58,267 nucleotides of DNA from an uncultured Clostridia bacterium (GCA_937907055.1 CALCTW010000083.1:1-58267); one strand, 5' to 3'. Positions 23,642-32,087 are shown, numbered from the stretch's first letter. Notes: generated from the letters alone by a model not told the origin. Program-made: numbers and translations.

Positions 23642-25225
23642 GTGAAGAAATATCTGATTTTTCTGCTTGCCGTATGCTTATTCATCGGTACAGCCGCCGC
23701 GGATTCCCTCGTCTGGCCTGAAAAGACCGCCACCGTGGCTGCCGAAACGTTCCTGAACGACAGCAGTCTGGATGAAGTCATCCTGCCGCCCGGCGTGACC
23801 ATGATCGGCAGCCGCGCGTTCGCCTTCAGCAGCCTCCGCCGTATCACCCTGCCGGGCAATGCCGATATCAGCGCGGACGCCTTTGAGGGCTGCGGTCCCC
23901 TGACAGTGGATGTGCCCTCCGGCAGCCCCAACGCGGCTTTCGCGACAGAGCATCTGCAGTTAGTCCCCCGCGTTTTCTCCGATGGCACCCTGATCGCCGG
24001 CGAGGATCTGCCCCCCAATGTCTACATCATCACCGCCGTCCCCGGCTCCGTCGCCTCTGTCACGCTGCAGGGCGGTCCCGAGCCCCTCACCCGCGCCTTC
24101 ACCGGCAGCCTCATCCTGCAGGTCCGCGGCGGCGAGCAGTTGGAGCTCCGAAACGCCTCCGCCATCGTGGATTATGAGTTTGATCAGTCCGGACACCTTC
24201 CCGCCGCGGACGGGCAGGGCATGCTGCGTGTCGGCATCGATATCGCGCCGGGCACCTACGCCGTCACACCCGTTGATACTGCCGGCACCCTCACCTTTTA
24301 CAGCGACTATCGTCTGCACGCGCGCTCCTCGCTGGTCATCGATGACGCGTGGCTCGCGGCGGAAGGCAGCATCACGCTCCGCGAGGGCGATCTGATCGGC
24401 TACGAAGGCCTCCGCTTCCCGCAGGGCAGCGCTCCCGTACGCCGCGCGCTCATCATCAGTCAGACCTATCCGGATACCCCCAGTATGACCCTTCAGGGCC
24501 CCGTCACCGACGGCCGCGGCATGCACGATATGCTGACCCGTCTGACCGGCACGCCCTTCACCGCCGCCCGTGTCACCAACCTCACCGCGTCGGATCTCCT
24601 GTCCGCCGTCGTGTCCGCCTTCAGCGATGCTCAGGAAGATGACATCAGCCTTCTCTACTATTCCGGCCACGGCTTTGAAGGCGGAGAACTGGTGGGCACG
24701 GACATCAATACCGTCACCCCGTCCCAATTGCGTCAGGCCCTCGATCAGATCCCGGGCGTCAAGATCCTCCTCGTCGATGCCTGCTACAGCGGCGGCCTGC
24801 TCGTTCAGAGCGCCTCCGCCAATGACCCCCATACCGCTTCCGGCGCCGCCGATTTCGTCTCGGCCTTCACCGATGCCTTCGCCGATGTCATCTCCGCTTC
24901 CCCGGATGAAGGCTTCGCCGCGCGGTCCTATTATGTCATGACAGCCTGCGCCGAGGACGAGCTTGCCTTTGAAAGGAACTACACCGTCAACGGCACCCGT
25001 GTCAAGGCCGGCATCTTCACCTACGGTCTCTGCATGGGCTGCGGCTGGGATGAACTGTACCGGACCCCCATTTCCTCCCTCCCCGCCGATGACGGCGACG
25101 GCCGTCTGACCCTGAACGAGCTTTACGCCTATGTCGCCCGGTATGTCGCCGCTGAACCCACTCCCGAATTCCAGACCGTGTCCGTTTCCCCCTCCGGCAG
25201 CGATTACGTGCTGTTCATCCCCTGA
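23642..25225 (+). CDS. Secreted caspase-family (C14) protein with BspA-like repeat
   Basis: The 527-residue product starts with a signal peptide (VKKYLIFLLAVCLFIGTAAA). A short BspA/LRR_5-type leucine-rich segment follows (about 35-95; LDEVILPPGVTMIGSRAFAF). A beta-rich middle region (about 105-270) has no recognised family. The C-terminal caspase-like domain (about 275-520) starts with RRALIISQTYPDTP, carries the catalytic His in LLYYSGHGFEG and the Cys in ILLVDACYSGG, and continues to the protein end. This is the C14 caspase/metacaspase fold, normally cleaving after Arg/Lys or Asp. GTG 23642 follows GGAAGGAGG. The role is unknown, but an exported caspase-like enzyme could act in envelope turnover or on extracellular targets. 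Confidence 0.85.
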   Translation: MKKYLIFLLAVCLFIGTAAADSLVWPEKTATVAAETFLNDSSLDEVILPPGVTMIGSRAFAFSSLRRITLPGNADISADAFEGCGPLTVDVPSGSPNAAFATEHLQLVPRVFSDGTLIAGEDLPPNVYIITAVPGSVASVTLQGGPEPLTRAFTGSLILQVRGGEQLELRNASAIVDYEFDQSGHLPAADGQGMLRVGIDIAPGTYAVTPVDTAGTLTFYSDYRLHARSSLVIDDAWLAAEGSITLREGDLIGYEGLRFPQGSAPVRRALIISQTYPDTPSMTLQGPVTDGRGMHDMLTRLTGTPFTAARVTNLTASDLLSAVVSAFSDAQEDDISLLYYSGHGFEGGELVGTDINTVTPSQLRQALDQIPGVKILLVDACYSGGLLVQSASANDPHTASGAADFVSAFTDAFADVISASPDEGFAARSYYVMTACAEDELAFERNYTVNGTRVKAGIFTYGLCMGCGWDELYRTPISSLPADDGDGRLTLNELYAYVARYVAAEPTPEFQTVSVSPSGSDYVLFIP

Positions 25226-25596
25226 TCAGCTCTGCCGGGCTTCCGGCCATTCTCCTCATTCTCCTTTTGCCACTTCACATACCCCCAAAAAACAAAAATA
25301 GCATCTTTACCGATGCTAACTTCCCTATATATTCCTCCCTTTCCCCATCCCGTCCCGTTTTCTTCTCTTCCTCCCCCCCTCCCAGCCAAAAGCGCGAGCT
25401 GAAGGCTGAGGGGACAGTCAGAACGGGATGGATTTTTTGTTTCCGGCTAAGCCGTACGGAGGGAGGCGTAGCAGCGCTACGTTGACCGGAGTGAGGCAAC
25501 GCCGGAGCAAAAAAGCCGCCCGTTATGACGCCCCCGAAGCCTGAAGCGAGCGCACACATATGACGCCCCCGAAGCCTAAAGCTCGCGCACAAACAA
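25226..25596. other. 370-base noncoding region with hairpins and a short duplication
   Basis: No gene is supported here. On the minus strand a stem TTAGCATC/GATGCTA (25294-25322) followed by ATTTTTGTTTTTT looks like a second terminator downstream of ffs. Bases 25440-25520 contain several GC-rich inverted repeats, such as CGTAG-CAGCG-CTACG. Immediately before the ffs terminator is a 35-bp tandem duplication (listed separately). The character resembles an interspersed intergenic repeat, but only genome-wide copies would prove that. Confidence 0.5.
25524..25593. repeat. Two tandem copies of a 35-bp unit
   Basis: Copy 1 (25524-25558) and copy 2 (25559-25593) share the same first 19 bases (TATGACGCCCCCGAAGCCT) and 31 of 35 overall. 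They abut the T-run that ends the SRP RNA. Confidence 0.8.
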
Positions 25597-25718
25597 AAAA
25601 CCGCCATGCACAGCCGGCTTGACCGCAGCACACGCGCCAAAATGCTTACTGCTGCTTCCTTCCGGACCTGACAGGGTTCACACCGGCTCATCGCACGGGG
25701 CCCACTGTACATGACGGC
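25597..25718 (-). ncRNA. ffs: Signal recognition particle RNA (small, 4.5S-like)
   Basis: The minus strand carries the SRP RNA core: GTGAACCCTGTCAGGTC, the GGAA tetraloop, and GGAAGCAGCAGTAAGC. The ends pair, with 25718-25705 (GCCGTCATGTACAG) against 25613-25600 (CTGTGCATGGCGG) allowing G-U pairs. A six-T run at 25600-25595 follows the 3' end as terminator. At about 120 nt it lacks room for the full Alu domain of the ~270-nt Bacillus RNA, so it is the short type. It binds Ffh and targets nascent membrane proteins. Ends are estimated from pairing. Confidence 0.94.
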
Positions 25719-25724
25719 TTTCCT

Positions 25725-25753
25725 ATCTTAACCTATCCGCGCGAAAATTGCAA
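25725..25753 (-). promoter_or_regulatory. Promoter of ffs
   Basis: On the minus strand TTGCAA (25753-25748) and TAAGAT (25730-25725) are 17 bases apart, placing transcription start at about 25718, the first base of the paired SRP RNA end. Confidence 0.72.
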
Positions 25754-25829
25754 GGGCTGACGCTCAAAAAAGCGCCGTCTCCTGCCTTTTCTCATGGTTT
25801 TTCTCATTGTATACCAAAATACGCGGGTT

Positions 25830-25864
25830 TTCTTATAAGTTTTATATTGACAATATTATAAGAA
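25830..25864 (+). promoter_or_regulatory. Operator-like inverted repeat over the symporter promoter
   Basis: TTCTTATAA (25830-25838) and TTATAAGAA (25856-25864) form a perfect inverted repeat with a 17-base centre. The centre contains the smaller palindrome ATATTG-A-CAATAT and the -35 TTGACA. A repressor bound here would block the promoter. Confidence 0.6.
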
Positions 25865-25876
25865 CCGCATTATAAT
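25847..25876 (+). promoter_or_regulatory. Promoter of the sodium/solute symporter gene
   Basis: Perfect TTGACA (25847-25852) and TATAAT (25871-25876) hexamers with an 18-base spacer. Confidence 0.85.
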
Positions 25877-25914
25877 GACCCTTGCCAATAAACTTCTATG
25901 AAGGAGATGCAACT

Positions 25915-27495
25915 ATGTCTGTACAGCTTCTCAGCGGCATCATGCTGGTCGTATTTTTCGCGATCATGATCGGCGTGGGCATCTACTCCCGCCGTCACGC
26001 CAAGGATGTGAACGGCTTCGTGCTCGGTAACCGCGGCGTCGGCCCCTGGCTCACCGCTTTCGCCTTCGGCACCAGCTATTTCTCCGCAGTTATCTTCGTC
26101 GGTTATGCCGGTCAGTTCGGCTGGCTGTTCGGTTCCGCCGCCACCTGGGCCGGTCTGGGCAATGCCTTCATCGGCTCCCTGCTGGCCTGGATCATCCTGG
26201 GCCGCCGCACCCGCGTGATGACCCAGCACATCGATGCCAAGACCATGCCCGATTTCTTCGGCAAGCGCTTTGATTCCTCCGCGCTGAAGATTGCCGCTTC
26301 TGTTATCGTGTTCATCTTCCTCATTCCCTATACCGCTTCTCTGTACAACGGTCTGTCCAGCCTGTTCAAGATCGCGTTTGATATCGAATACTGGGTCGTC
26401 ATCCTCGTCATGGCTGTGCTCACCGGTATCTATGTCATTTACGGCGGCTACATGGCCACCGCCATCAACGATTTCATTCAGGGTATCATCATGCTGGGCG
26501 GCATCGCTGCCGTCATCGTCGCTGTCATCAATCAGCAGGGCGGTCTGGTCGAAGCCATGCAGGGCCTGGCCTCCGTGCCCGTTGTTGATGCCGCCAAGGA
26601 TGCTTCCTGGGCCGGCGCCTATTCCTCCTTCTTCGGTCCCGACCCCGTCTTCCTGCTGTTTGTGGTCATCCTCACCAGCCTCGGTACCTGGGGTCTGCCG
26701 CAGATGGTCGGCAAGTTCTACTCCATCAAGAGTGAGAAGGACATCCACAAGGGCACCGTCATTTCCACCGTCTTCGCCATCATCGTGGCCGGCGGCTGCT
26801 ACTTCCTGGGCGGCTTCGGTCGTCTCTACTTCAAGGACGCCACTGCCACCCCCCTGTTCGATACCATCGTTCCCACCATGCTGGCGCAGCTGTCTCCTGT
26901 CATCATCGCCGTCGTGATCGTGCTGGTGCTCTCCGCCTCCATGTCCACCCTGTCTTCTCTGGTCCTCACCTCTTCCTCCACCTTCACGCTGGATATCGTG
27001 AAGCCGCTGCGCAAGAATAAGATGACCGAAAAGAAGCAGCTGCTCACCCTGCGCCTGTTCATCGGGTTCTTCATCGTTGTCAGCGCGGTCGTCGCCATCC
27101 TGAAGGACACCTTCAACTTCTCCTTCATCGCGCAGATGATGGGCGTCTCCTGGGGCGCTCTGGCCGGCGCGTTCCTGGCTCCCTTCCTCTACGGTCTGTA
27201 CTGGAAGCGCACCACCAAGGTCTCCGTCGCGGTCTGCTTCGTCTGGGGCGTGGGCATGATGATCGTCCAGTTGCTCTTCACCCTCGGCGCCATGGCGCTG
27301 CCTGCTGACGGTCTCATCCACTTCGTCTTCCAGAATTCCATCTACTCCGGCGCCATCTCCATGATGGGCGGTCTGGTCATCGTTCCCATCGTCTCCTTGA
27401 TCACGCCCAAGATGAAGAAGTCCAGTGTGGACAGCGTTTTCGCCTGCTACGACAAGACTGTCGAAGTCAAGGCCACCGAAAACCTGGGCAAGTGA
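25915..27495 (+). CDS. Sodium:solute symporter (SSS family)
   Basis: This 526-residue membrane protein of the SSS family couples Na+ entry to uptake of a small organic solute. About 13-14 membrane segments are present, with the family region GNRGVGPWLTAFAFGTSYFSA, GLGNAFIGSLLAWIILGRR, the conserved YGGYMATAINDFIQG and VLVLSASMSTLSSLVLTSSS. ATG 25915 follows AAGGAG; an upstream ATG is 33 bases out and lacks a site. The next gene is a CoA ligase with its own operator-flanked promoter, suggesting import and then activation of a carboxylate. The gene has a strong promoter and a terminator. The substrate cannot be read from sequence. Confidence 0.92.
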   Translation: MSVQLLSGIMLVVFFAIMIGVGIYSRRHAKDVNGFVLGNRGVGPWLTAFAFGTSYFSAVIFVGYAGQFGWLFGSAATWAGLGNAFIGSLLAWIILGRRTRVMTQHIDAKTMPDFFGKRFDSSALKIAASVIVFIFLIPYTASLYNGLSSLFKIAFDIEYWVVILVMAVLTGIYVIYGGYMATAINDFIQGIIMLGGIAAVIVAVINQQGGLVEAMQGLASVPVVDAAKDASWAGAYSSFFGPDPVFLLFVVILTSLGTWGLPQMVGKFYSIKSEKDIHKGTVISTVFAIIVAGGCYFLGGFGRLYFKDATATPLFDTIVPTMLAQLSPVIIAVVIVLVLSASMSTLSSLVLTSSSTFTLDIVKPLRKNKMTEKKQLLTLRLFIGFFIVVSAVVAILKDTFNFSFIAQMMGVSWGALAGAFLAPFLYGLYWKRTTKVSVAVCFVWGVGMMIVQLLFTLGAMALPADGLIHFVFQNSIYSGAISMMGGLVIVPIVSLITPKMKKSSVDSVFACYDKTVEVKATENLGK

Positions 27496-27517
27496 TCTTT
27501 CACGAAAAATCATTTTT

Positions 27518-27556
27518 CTCCGCCGCAGAAGGTCCTCTTCTGCGGCGGAGTCCTTC
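27518..27556 (+). terminator. Terminator of the symporter gene
   Basis: A perfect 14-bp stem (CTCCGCCGCAGAAG with CTTCTGCGGCGGAG) around a five-base loop, followed by a moderate T/C-rich tail. Confidence 0.82.
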
Positions 27557-27568
27557 TCACAGTCTCCC

Positions 27569-27597
27569 TTGACCTGTTATCACTTCTCCATTATAAT
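27569..27597 (+). promoter_or_regulatory. Promoter of the acyl-CoA synthetase gene
   Basis: TTGACC (27569-27574) and TATAAT (27592-27597) are 17 bases apart. Confidence 0.8.
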
Positions 27598-27606
27598 AAT
27601 GATAAC
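27576..27606 (+). promoter_or_regulatory. Operator-like inverted repeat over the CoA-ligase promoter
   Basis: GTTATCA (27576-27582) and TGATAAC (27600-27606) form a perfect inverted repeat with a 17-base centre containing the -10 box. Its geometry equals that of the symporter operator although the arms differ. Confidence 0.5.
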
Positions 27607-27626
27607 TTTTATAAGGAGTTGAAACC

Positions 27627-29261
27627 ATGCCTGTAACCGACCTGCTTATCCGCAATGCCGCCATGTACGGCAATGAAGTGGCGCTGGTATAGCTGAATCC
27701 CACCGTGCGCGAAGCCAAGCGCACCACCTGGAAGGAAGCCTCCCTGATCCAGCCCACCGCCGATAATTCCTTCCGCCGCGAGATCACCTGGAAGGTCTTC
27801 AACGAAAAGGCCAACCGTTTTGCCAATATGCTGCTGGATCACGGTGTAGAGAAGGGCGATAAGATCGCCATCCTCATGTACAACTGCCTTGAGTGGCTGC
27901 CCATCTATTTCGGCGTGCTCAAGACGGGCGCAATCGCCGTCCCCTTCAATTTCCGTTACGATGCCGATGAGATCCTCTACTGCGCCGAGCTGGCCGAGGT
28001 CCAGATGATGATCTTCGGGCCCGAATTCGTCGGCCGCCTCGAAGGCATCAGCGAAAAGCTCTCCCGCGGCCGCAAGCTCATCTATGTCGGCGCGGAGACC
28101 CCTTCCTTCGCCGAAAACTATTATGTCCTCTCCAGCAATTACGGCTGCGAGGAGCCCGGCATCACCCTCACGGATGAAGACTACGGCGCCATCTATTTCT
28201 CCTCCGGCACCACCGGCTTCCCCAAGGCCATTCTGCACAAGCACCAGAGCCTCACACAGGCCGCCGAGATGGAAATGGTCCACCACGCCACCGGCCGCGA
28301 TGACGTGTTCCTCTGCATCCCCCCGCTCTATCACACCGGCGCCAAGTTCCACTGGATGGGCAGCCTGTGCGCGGGCAGCAAGGCTGTCCTGCTCAAGGGC
28401 ACCCGTCCGGAGACCATCCTCCGCGCCGTATCCGATGAAAAGTGCACCCTCGTCTGGCTGCTCGTGCCCTGGGTGCAGGATATCCTCGATGCCATCGAAC
28501 GCGGCGATATCGATCTGAAGGACTATCGTCTCAGCCAGTGGCGGCTCATGCACGTCGGCGCGCAGCCCGTGCCGCCCTCCCTCATCCGCCGCTGGAAGGA
28601 AGTCTTCCCGCATCATGATTATGACACCAACTACGGCCTCAGTGAATCCACCGGCCCCGGCTGCGTGCATCTGGGCATGGAAAACGTCCACAAGGTCGGT
28701 GCCATCGGCGTGCCCGGCTACCGCTGGCAGTGCAAGATCGTGGATGAAAAGGATCAGGAAGTCAAGCAGGGCGATGTGGGCGAGCTTTGTGTCAAGGGCC
28801 CCGGCGTCATGACCTGCTACTACAACAACCCCGAAGCCACCGCCGAATGCCTCAAGGACGGCTGGCTCTACACCGGTGATATGGCCATGCAGGATCCCGA
28901 AGGCTTCATCTATCTGGTGGACCGCAAGAAGGATGTCATCGTCTCCGGCGGTGAGAACCTCTATCCCGTCCAGATCGAGGATTTCATCCGCAAGTTTGAC
29001 AAGGTCAAGGATGTCGCCGTCATCGGTCTGGCCGATAAGCGCCTGGGCGAAAAGGCCGCCGCGATCATCGAGATCAAGGAAGGCATGACCTGCACCGCCG
29101 AGGAGATCCAGGAGTTCTGCCTCGACCTGCCCCGTTACAAGCGTCCGCACGAGATCATCTTTGCCCAGATTCCGCGCAACGCCACCGGCAAGATCGAAAA
29201 GCCCAAGCTCCGCAAGATCTACGGCGCCGATCAGCTGGTCGCGCAGCAGAACGGCATCTGA
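27627..29261 (+). CDS. Acyl-CoA synthetase (AMP-forming), interrupted by an in-frame TAG at codon 22
   Basis: The gene encodes a class I adenylate-forming enzyme, which activates a carboxylic acid with ATP and transfers it to CoA. Motifs visible are the P-loop YFSSGTTGFPKAI, NYGLSESTG, LYTGDMA, and the C-terminal lysine in GKIEKPKLR. The expected start is ATG 27627, behind AAGGAG, giving MPVTDLLIRNAAMYGNEVAL, a good family N-terminus. Codon 22 is TAG (27690-27692), and the frame then continues uninterrupted for 522 codons. From memory of related ligases, a glutamate usually stands there, so one base change (GAG to TAG) explains it. A GTG at 27705 could restart translation but has no Shine-Dalgarno. 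It may be a pseudogene, a sequence error, or a readthrough gene. Confidence 0.85.
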
Positions 29262-29280
29262 TATTCATTTCCCCGTACAT

Positions 29281-29315
29281 CACAAGCCGGGCTGTGTCTA
29301 TGCCCGGCTTGTTTC
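29281..29315 (+). terminator. Terminator between the CoA ligase and LysR genes
   Basis: CAAGCCGGGC (29283-29292) pairs with GCCCGGCTTG (29302-29311), followed by only three T residues. Readthrough into the regulator is possible, because no separate LysR promoter was found. Confidence 0.68.
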
Positions 29316-29347
29316 ACACAAAATCCCACCCGAAAGGGGATATTCTG

Positions 29348-30229
29348 ATGATCAACCGGAAGATCGAATACTTCGTTACGCTGGCGGAAACGCTTTCCTT
29401 CAGCCGTACCGCCGTCATCCACAACGTTTCGCAGACCGCCATCTCCCAGTACCTGGCCGGTCTCGAAAAGCGTCTGGGGGTCACGCTGCTGGATCGTTCC
29501 CGTCACGCGGTCTCCCTGACCGCCGCGGGCGAAAGTTATTACCGCTTCGTCACCGATATCCTCAAGCGCAACGAAGAGGAACAGCAGCTGCTGCACACCC
29601 TGTCCGCGGGCTATCAGGGGTCGCTCCGCGTCGGGGTCGGCCTGTATGAGTCCTGCTCCACGGAGGGCTATTTCTCCCGCTTCCTGCAATCGCATCCCGA
29701 GATCAAGGTCGATATCCTGCAGTATCCCTACAGCACGCTCATCGAAAAACTGCGTCTGCAAGAGCTGGATATCATCCTCTCCGATGCCCTCTGCGAGCAG
29801 GCCTTCTCCCGCCGGGAGCTGCTTTCCCGTCCCCTGTTCGCTTCTCCCAATTACCTTGCCGCCGCTCCCGTGATCGCGGAAAAATACACCTCCGCGGCCG
29901 ATATGCTGCGCGGCGAATTCCTCATCACCAATTGCGAGGCGGACGGCCCCTCCTCCATGTCCATGCTGCGCAATCTGCTCACCGATCAGTTCGGCTTCGT
30001 CCCGGAGGACATCGCGCAGACCAATTCCGTCAGCGCGCAGCTCATGATGGTCCGCGCCGGTCACGGGGTCGCGCTCGTCCCCGGCTTTGTGCTCGATATG
30101 CAGGGGCAGGATCTCGTCCGTTTCGATCTGCCGGAGCCGCGCAGTGTCCGCTACAATCTCATGTGCCTGTCTCAGCACGATAACCCGGCCGCGATGCTCC
30201 TTTTCGATTTTGAAAAAGGCTCCCTATGA
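29348..30229 (+). CDS. LysR family transcriptional regulator
   Basis: This 293-residue protein has the LysR layout: an N-terminal winged helix (about 1-60; NRKIEYFVTLAETLSFSRTA, then NVSQTAISQYLAGLEKRLG) and a two-lobe periplasmic-binding-like effector domain (about 90-290). ATG 29348 follows AAAGGGGA. It lies between the symporter/CoA-ligase pair and an amidohydrolase whose start overlaps its stop by four bases (ATGA). It is therefore a good candidate to sense the transported carboxylate or its CoA product and control one or both promoters carrying inverted repeats at 25.8 and 27.6 kb. That link is inference. Confidence 0.92.
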   Translation: MINRKIEYFVTLAETLSFSRTAVIHNVSQTAISQYLAGLEKRLGVTLLDRSRHAVSLTAAGESYYRFVTDILKRNEEEQQLLHTLSAGYQGSLRVGVGLYESCSTEGYFSRFLQSHPEIKVDILQYPYSTLIEKLRLQELDIILSDALCEQAFSRRELLSRPLFASPNYLAAAPVIAEKYTSAADMLRGEFLITNCEADGPSSMSMLRNLLTDQFGFVPEDIAQTNSVSAQLMMVRAGHGVALVPGFVLDMQGQDLVRFDLPEPRSVRYNLMCLSQHDNPAAMLLFDFEKGSL

Positions 30230-31077
30230 TCATCGATTTTCACACACACACCTTCCCGGACACGGTCGCCGCGCGGGTCGCGGATCAGCTGGCGCGGTCC
30301 AGTCACACGCGCTGCTTCACCCTGCCCACCGTCAGCGGGCTTTCCGAAAGCGCGCGCGCTGCCGGCATCACACGGTGCCTTAACCTCCCGGTGCTCACCC
30401 GTCCGGATCAGGTGCAGAAGATCAACCGCCGCCTGATCGACGGCATGGCTTCCATGGAAGCGCAGGGTGTTCTCACCTTCGGCGGTCTGCATCCGGGCTT
30501 TGACGATCCGGCCTCGGAATTGCGCTTTCTTCGCGCCCACGGCATCCGCGGCATCAAGATCCACCCGGCCTTTCAGGGGCAGGATCTGGATTCCCCCGCC
30601 ATGCTTCGCCTGATCGCCGCCGCTGCCGAAGCAGATATGATCATCATCACCCACGGCGGTGAGGATATCGGCTTCCCGGGGCATGATTACGCCTCCATCC
30701 CCATGATCCTCCGTGTCATCGAAGAGATCCGCCCGCCCAGGTTCGTCATCGCGCACATGGGCGGCTGGAATGGTTGGGATCGGGTCGAACAGGAACTTGC
30801 CGGCGCGCCGGTCTGGTTCGACACCGCGTTCTCCCTCGGCCTCATCACGGCTTATCCGGGGCATGAAACGCTCCTTCCGCGCTCCTGGCAGCTTCAGGAC
30901 GATGCCTTTGTCCGCATCTGCCGCAGGCATGGCACGGATCATATCCTCTTTGCCACCGACAGCCCGTGGGCCGATCAGGCGGAATATGTCCGCCGTATCG
31001 AATCCCTGCCCTTCACGGAAGCGGAAAAGGCCGATATCTTTTATCATAACGCCGCGTCCCTGCTGGGGCTTGAATGA
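30226..31077 (+). CDS. Amidohydrolase family protein (amidohydrolase_2-like)
   Basis: The 283-residue protein is a metal-dependent TIM-barrel hydrolase or decarboxylase. It starts with the HxH metal motif (DFHTHTFPD), has later histidines in GIKIHPAF, IITHGGED and IAHMGGWNG, and ends with the metal Asp in LFATDSPWAD. The amidohydrolase_2 group includes aromatic-acid decarboxylases and lactonases, so the reaction cannot be fixed. The ATG overlaps the LysR stop by four bases, showing translational coupling. It may process the compound handled by the neighbouring CoA-ligase locus. Confidence 0.87.
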   Translation: MIIDFHTHTFPDTVAARVADQLARSSHTRCFTLPTVSGLSESARAAGITRCLNLPVLTRPDQVQKINRRLIDGMASMEAQGVLTFGGLHPGFDDPASELRFLRAHGIRGIKIHPAFQGQDLDSPAMLRLIAAAAEADMIIITHGGEDIGFPGHDYASIPMILRVIEEIRPPRFVIAHMGGWNGWDRVEQELAGAPVWFDTAFSLGLITAYPGHETLLPRSWQLQDDAFVRICRRHGTDHILFATDSPWADQAEYVRRIESLPFTEAEKADIFYHNAASLLGLE

Positions 31078-31094
31078 TCCTTTTCCCGCGACAC

Positions 31095-31128
31095 AAAAAC
31101 GGATGACATCCCGTCACCCGTTTTTTTA
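31095..31128. terminator. Bidirectional terminator between amidohydrolase and creatininase genes
   Basis: AAAACGGATGAC pairs with GTCACCCGTTTT (one A-C mismatch) and is flanked by A and T runs, serving both convergent genes. Confidence 0.75.
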
Positions 31129-31151
31129 TATGCGTTTTTATATACGTTCTT

Positions 31152-31943
31152 TTATCGTTTTTCCGGGCACGCCGCTCTCGCGAACACCGGGATCAGCTCC
31201 GCCACCCAGTCCGTCACGGTCTTCAGCATCTCTCTGCCCCATTCAGCGGTCGCGCGGTCCGGCGCGTCATCACCCATGCCGTGCGCCAGCCAGCCGTTGT
31301 CCGTCAGCCGGTTGATCGGGCGCGGGATCGTCACCGTGCCGCCCCTGAACATCGAAGATGTCCAGCTGTAGGTGGGCAGCTCGTCGCTGATATCGTTCAC
31401 CATGTTCTCGCCCTCATGCAGCCATTCGCGCTTGATCAGGTTTTCGTCCACCGCCATCACGCCCGCGGTCTCCTCACCGCCGCCGTGACCGCCCTTATAG
31501 AAGGGGTTCAGCTGTCCGGCCAGCAGCCACCAGTCCACACGCGCCAGCAGACCGCCGCGCGCGTAAAGCTCCAGTCCCACCTGTTCAATGGCCTTGCAGT
31601 TGCCGCCGTGGCCGTTCAGGATCACAAAATGACGGAATCCGTAATCAAACAGCTGATTGCAGATCCGGCTCAGCACCATCGTCAGCCCGTCCATGCCCAG
31701 GGAGATCGTACCGGCAAAGCCGCGCAGATCCTCCGTGCAGCCGTAGGGCAGAGCCGGCGCGATCACGATCTCGCTTCCTACGCGCTCCTCGATCATCTCC
31801 ATGATCCTCACCGGGATCATCGTGTCCGTGCCCAGCGGCATGTGCTTGCCGTGATTTTCCGTCGATCCGGTCACGATCAGCACGCTGTCCTTTTCCTTCA
31901 GGTAGGCCTCCACCTCGGGATAACTCATCCGGTCCAGATACAT
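31152..31943 (-). CDS. Creatininase family protein
   Basis: The 263-residue protein shows the creatininase family metal-site motifs: TGSTENHGKHMPLGTDT near the N-terminus (Glu, His and Asp ligands), FVILNGHGGNCKAI in the middle, and GGHGGGEETAGVM. The family includes creatinine amidohydrolase, FAPy deformylase (ArfB-like) and mycofactocin-system members. None of these can be chosen here. ATG 31943 follows AAGGGGAAAG, and promoter TTGCGG-18-TATAAT lies upstream. It stands alone, convergent with the amidohydrolase. Confidence 0.9.
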   Translation of the reverse strand: MYLDRMSYPEVEAYLKEKDSVLIVTGSTENHGKHMPLGTDTMIPVRIMEMIEERVGSEIVIAPALPYGCTEDLRGFAGTISLGMDGLTMVLSRICNQLFDYGFRHFVILNGHGGNCKAIEQVGLELYARGGLLARVDWWLLAGQLNPFYKGGHGGGEETAGVMAVDENLIKREWLHEGENMVNDISDELPTYSWTSSMFRGGTVTIPRPINRLTDNGWLAHGMGDDAPDRATAEWGREMLKTVTDWVAELIPVFARAACPEKR

Positions 31944-31982
31944 TTTTCTTTCCCCTTTTCATTGTCCGTTTTTGTTTTGTTC

Positions 31983-32012
31983 ATTATAGCACCATGGCGC
32001 CCGTTCCCGCAA
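31983..32012 (-). promoter_or_regulatory. Promoter of the creatininase-family gene
   Basis: On the minus strand TTGCGG (32012-32007) and TATAAT (31988-31983) have an 18-base spacer. Confidence 0.68.
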
Positions 32013-32087
32013 TCCCGTTCGCGGCCATCCCCTGTTTTTTCCGTGATCCATACGGGTTTCGGCGCGCGTGATTTCCCGTTTTATCCC

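Noticed and set aside
25275..25712. Minus-strand frame overlapping the SRP RNA
   Set aside because: It translates the structured RNA and its repeats; no credible start site or family.
27705..29261. Acyl-CoA synthetase starting at GTG 27705 as the normal gene
   Set aside because: No Shine-Dalgarno precedes it. The upstream 21 codons look like the true N-terminus behind a proper AAGGAG.
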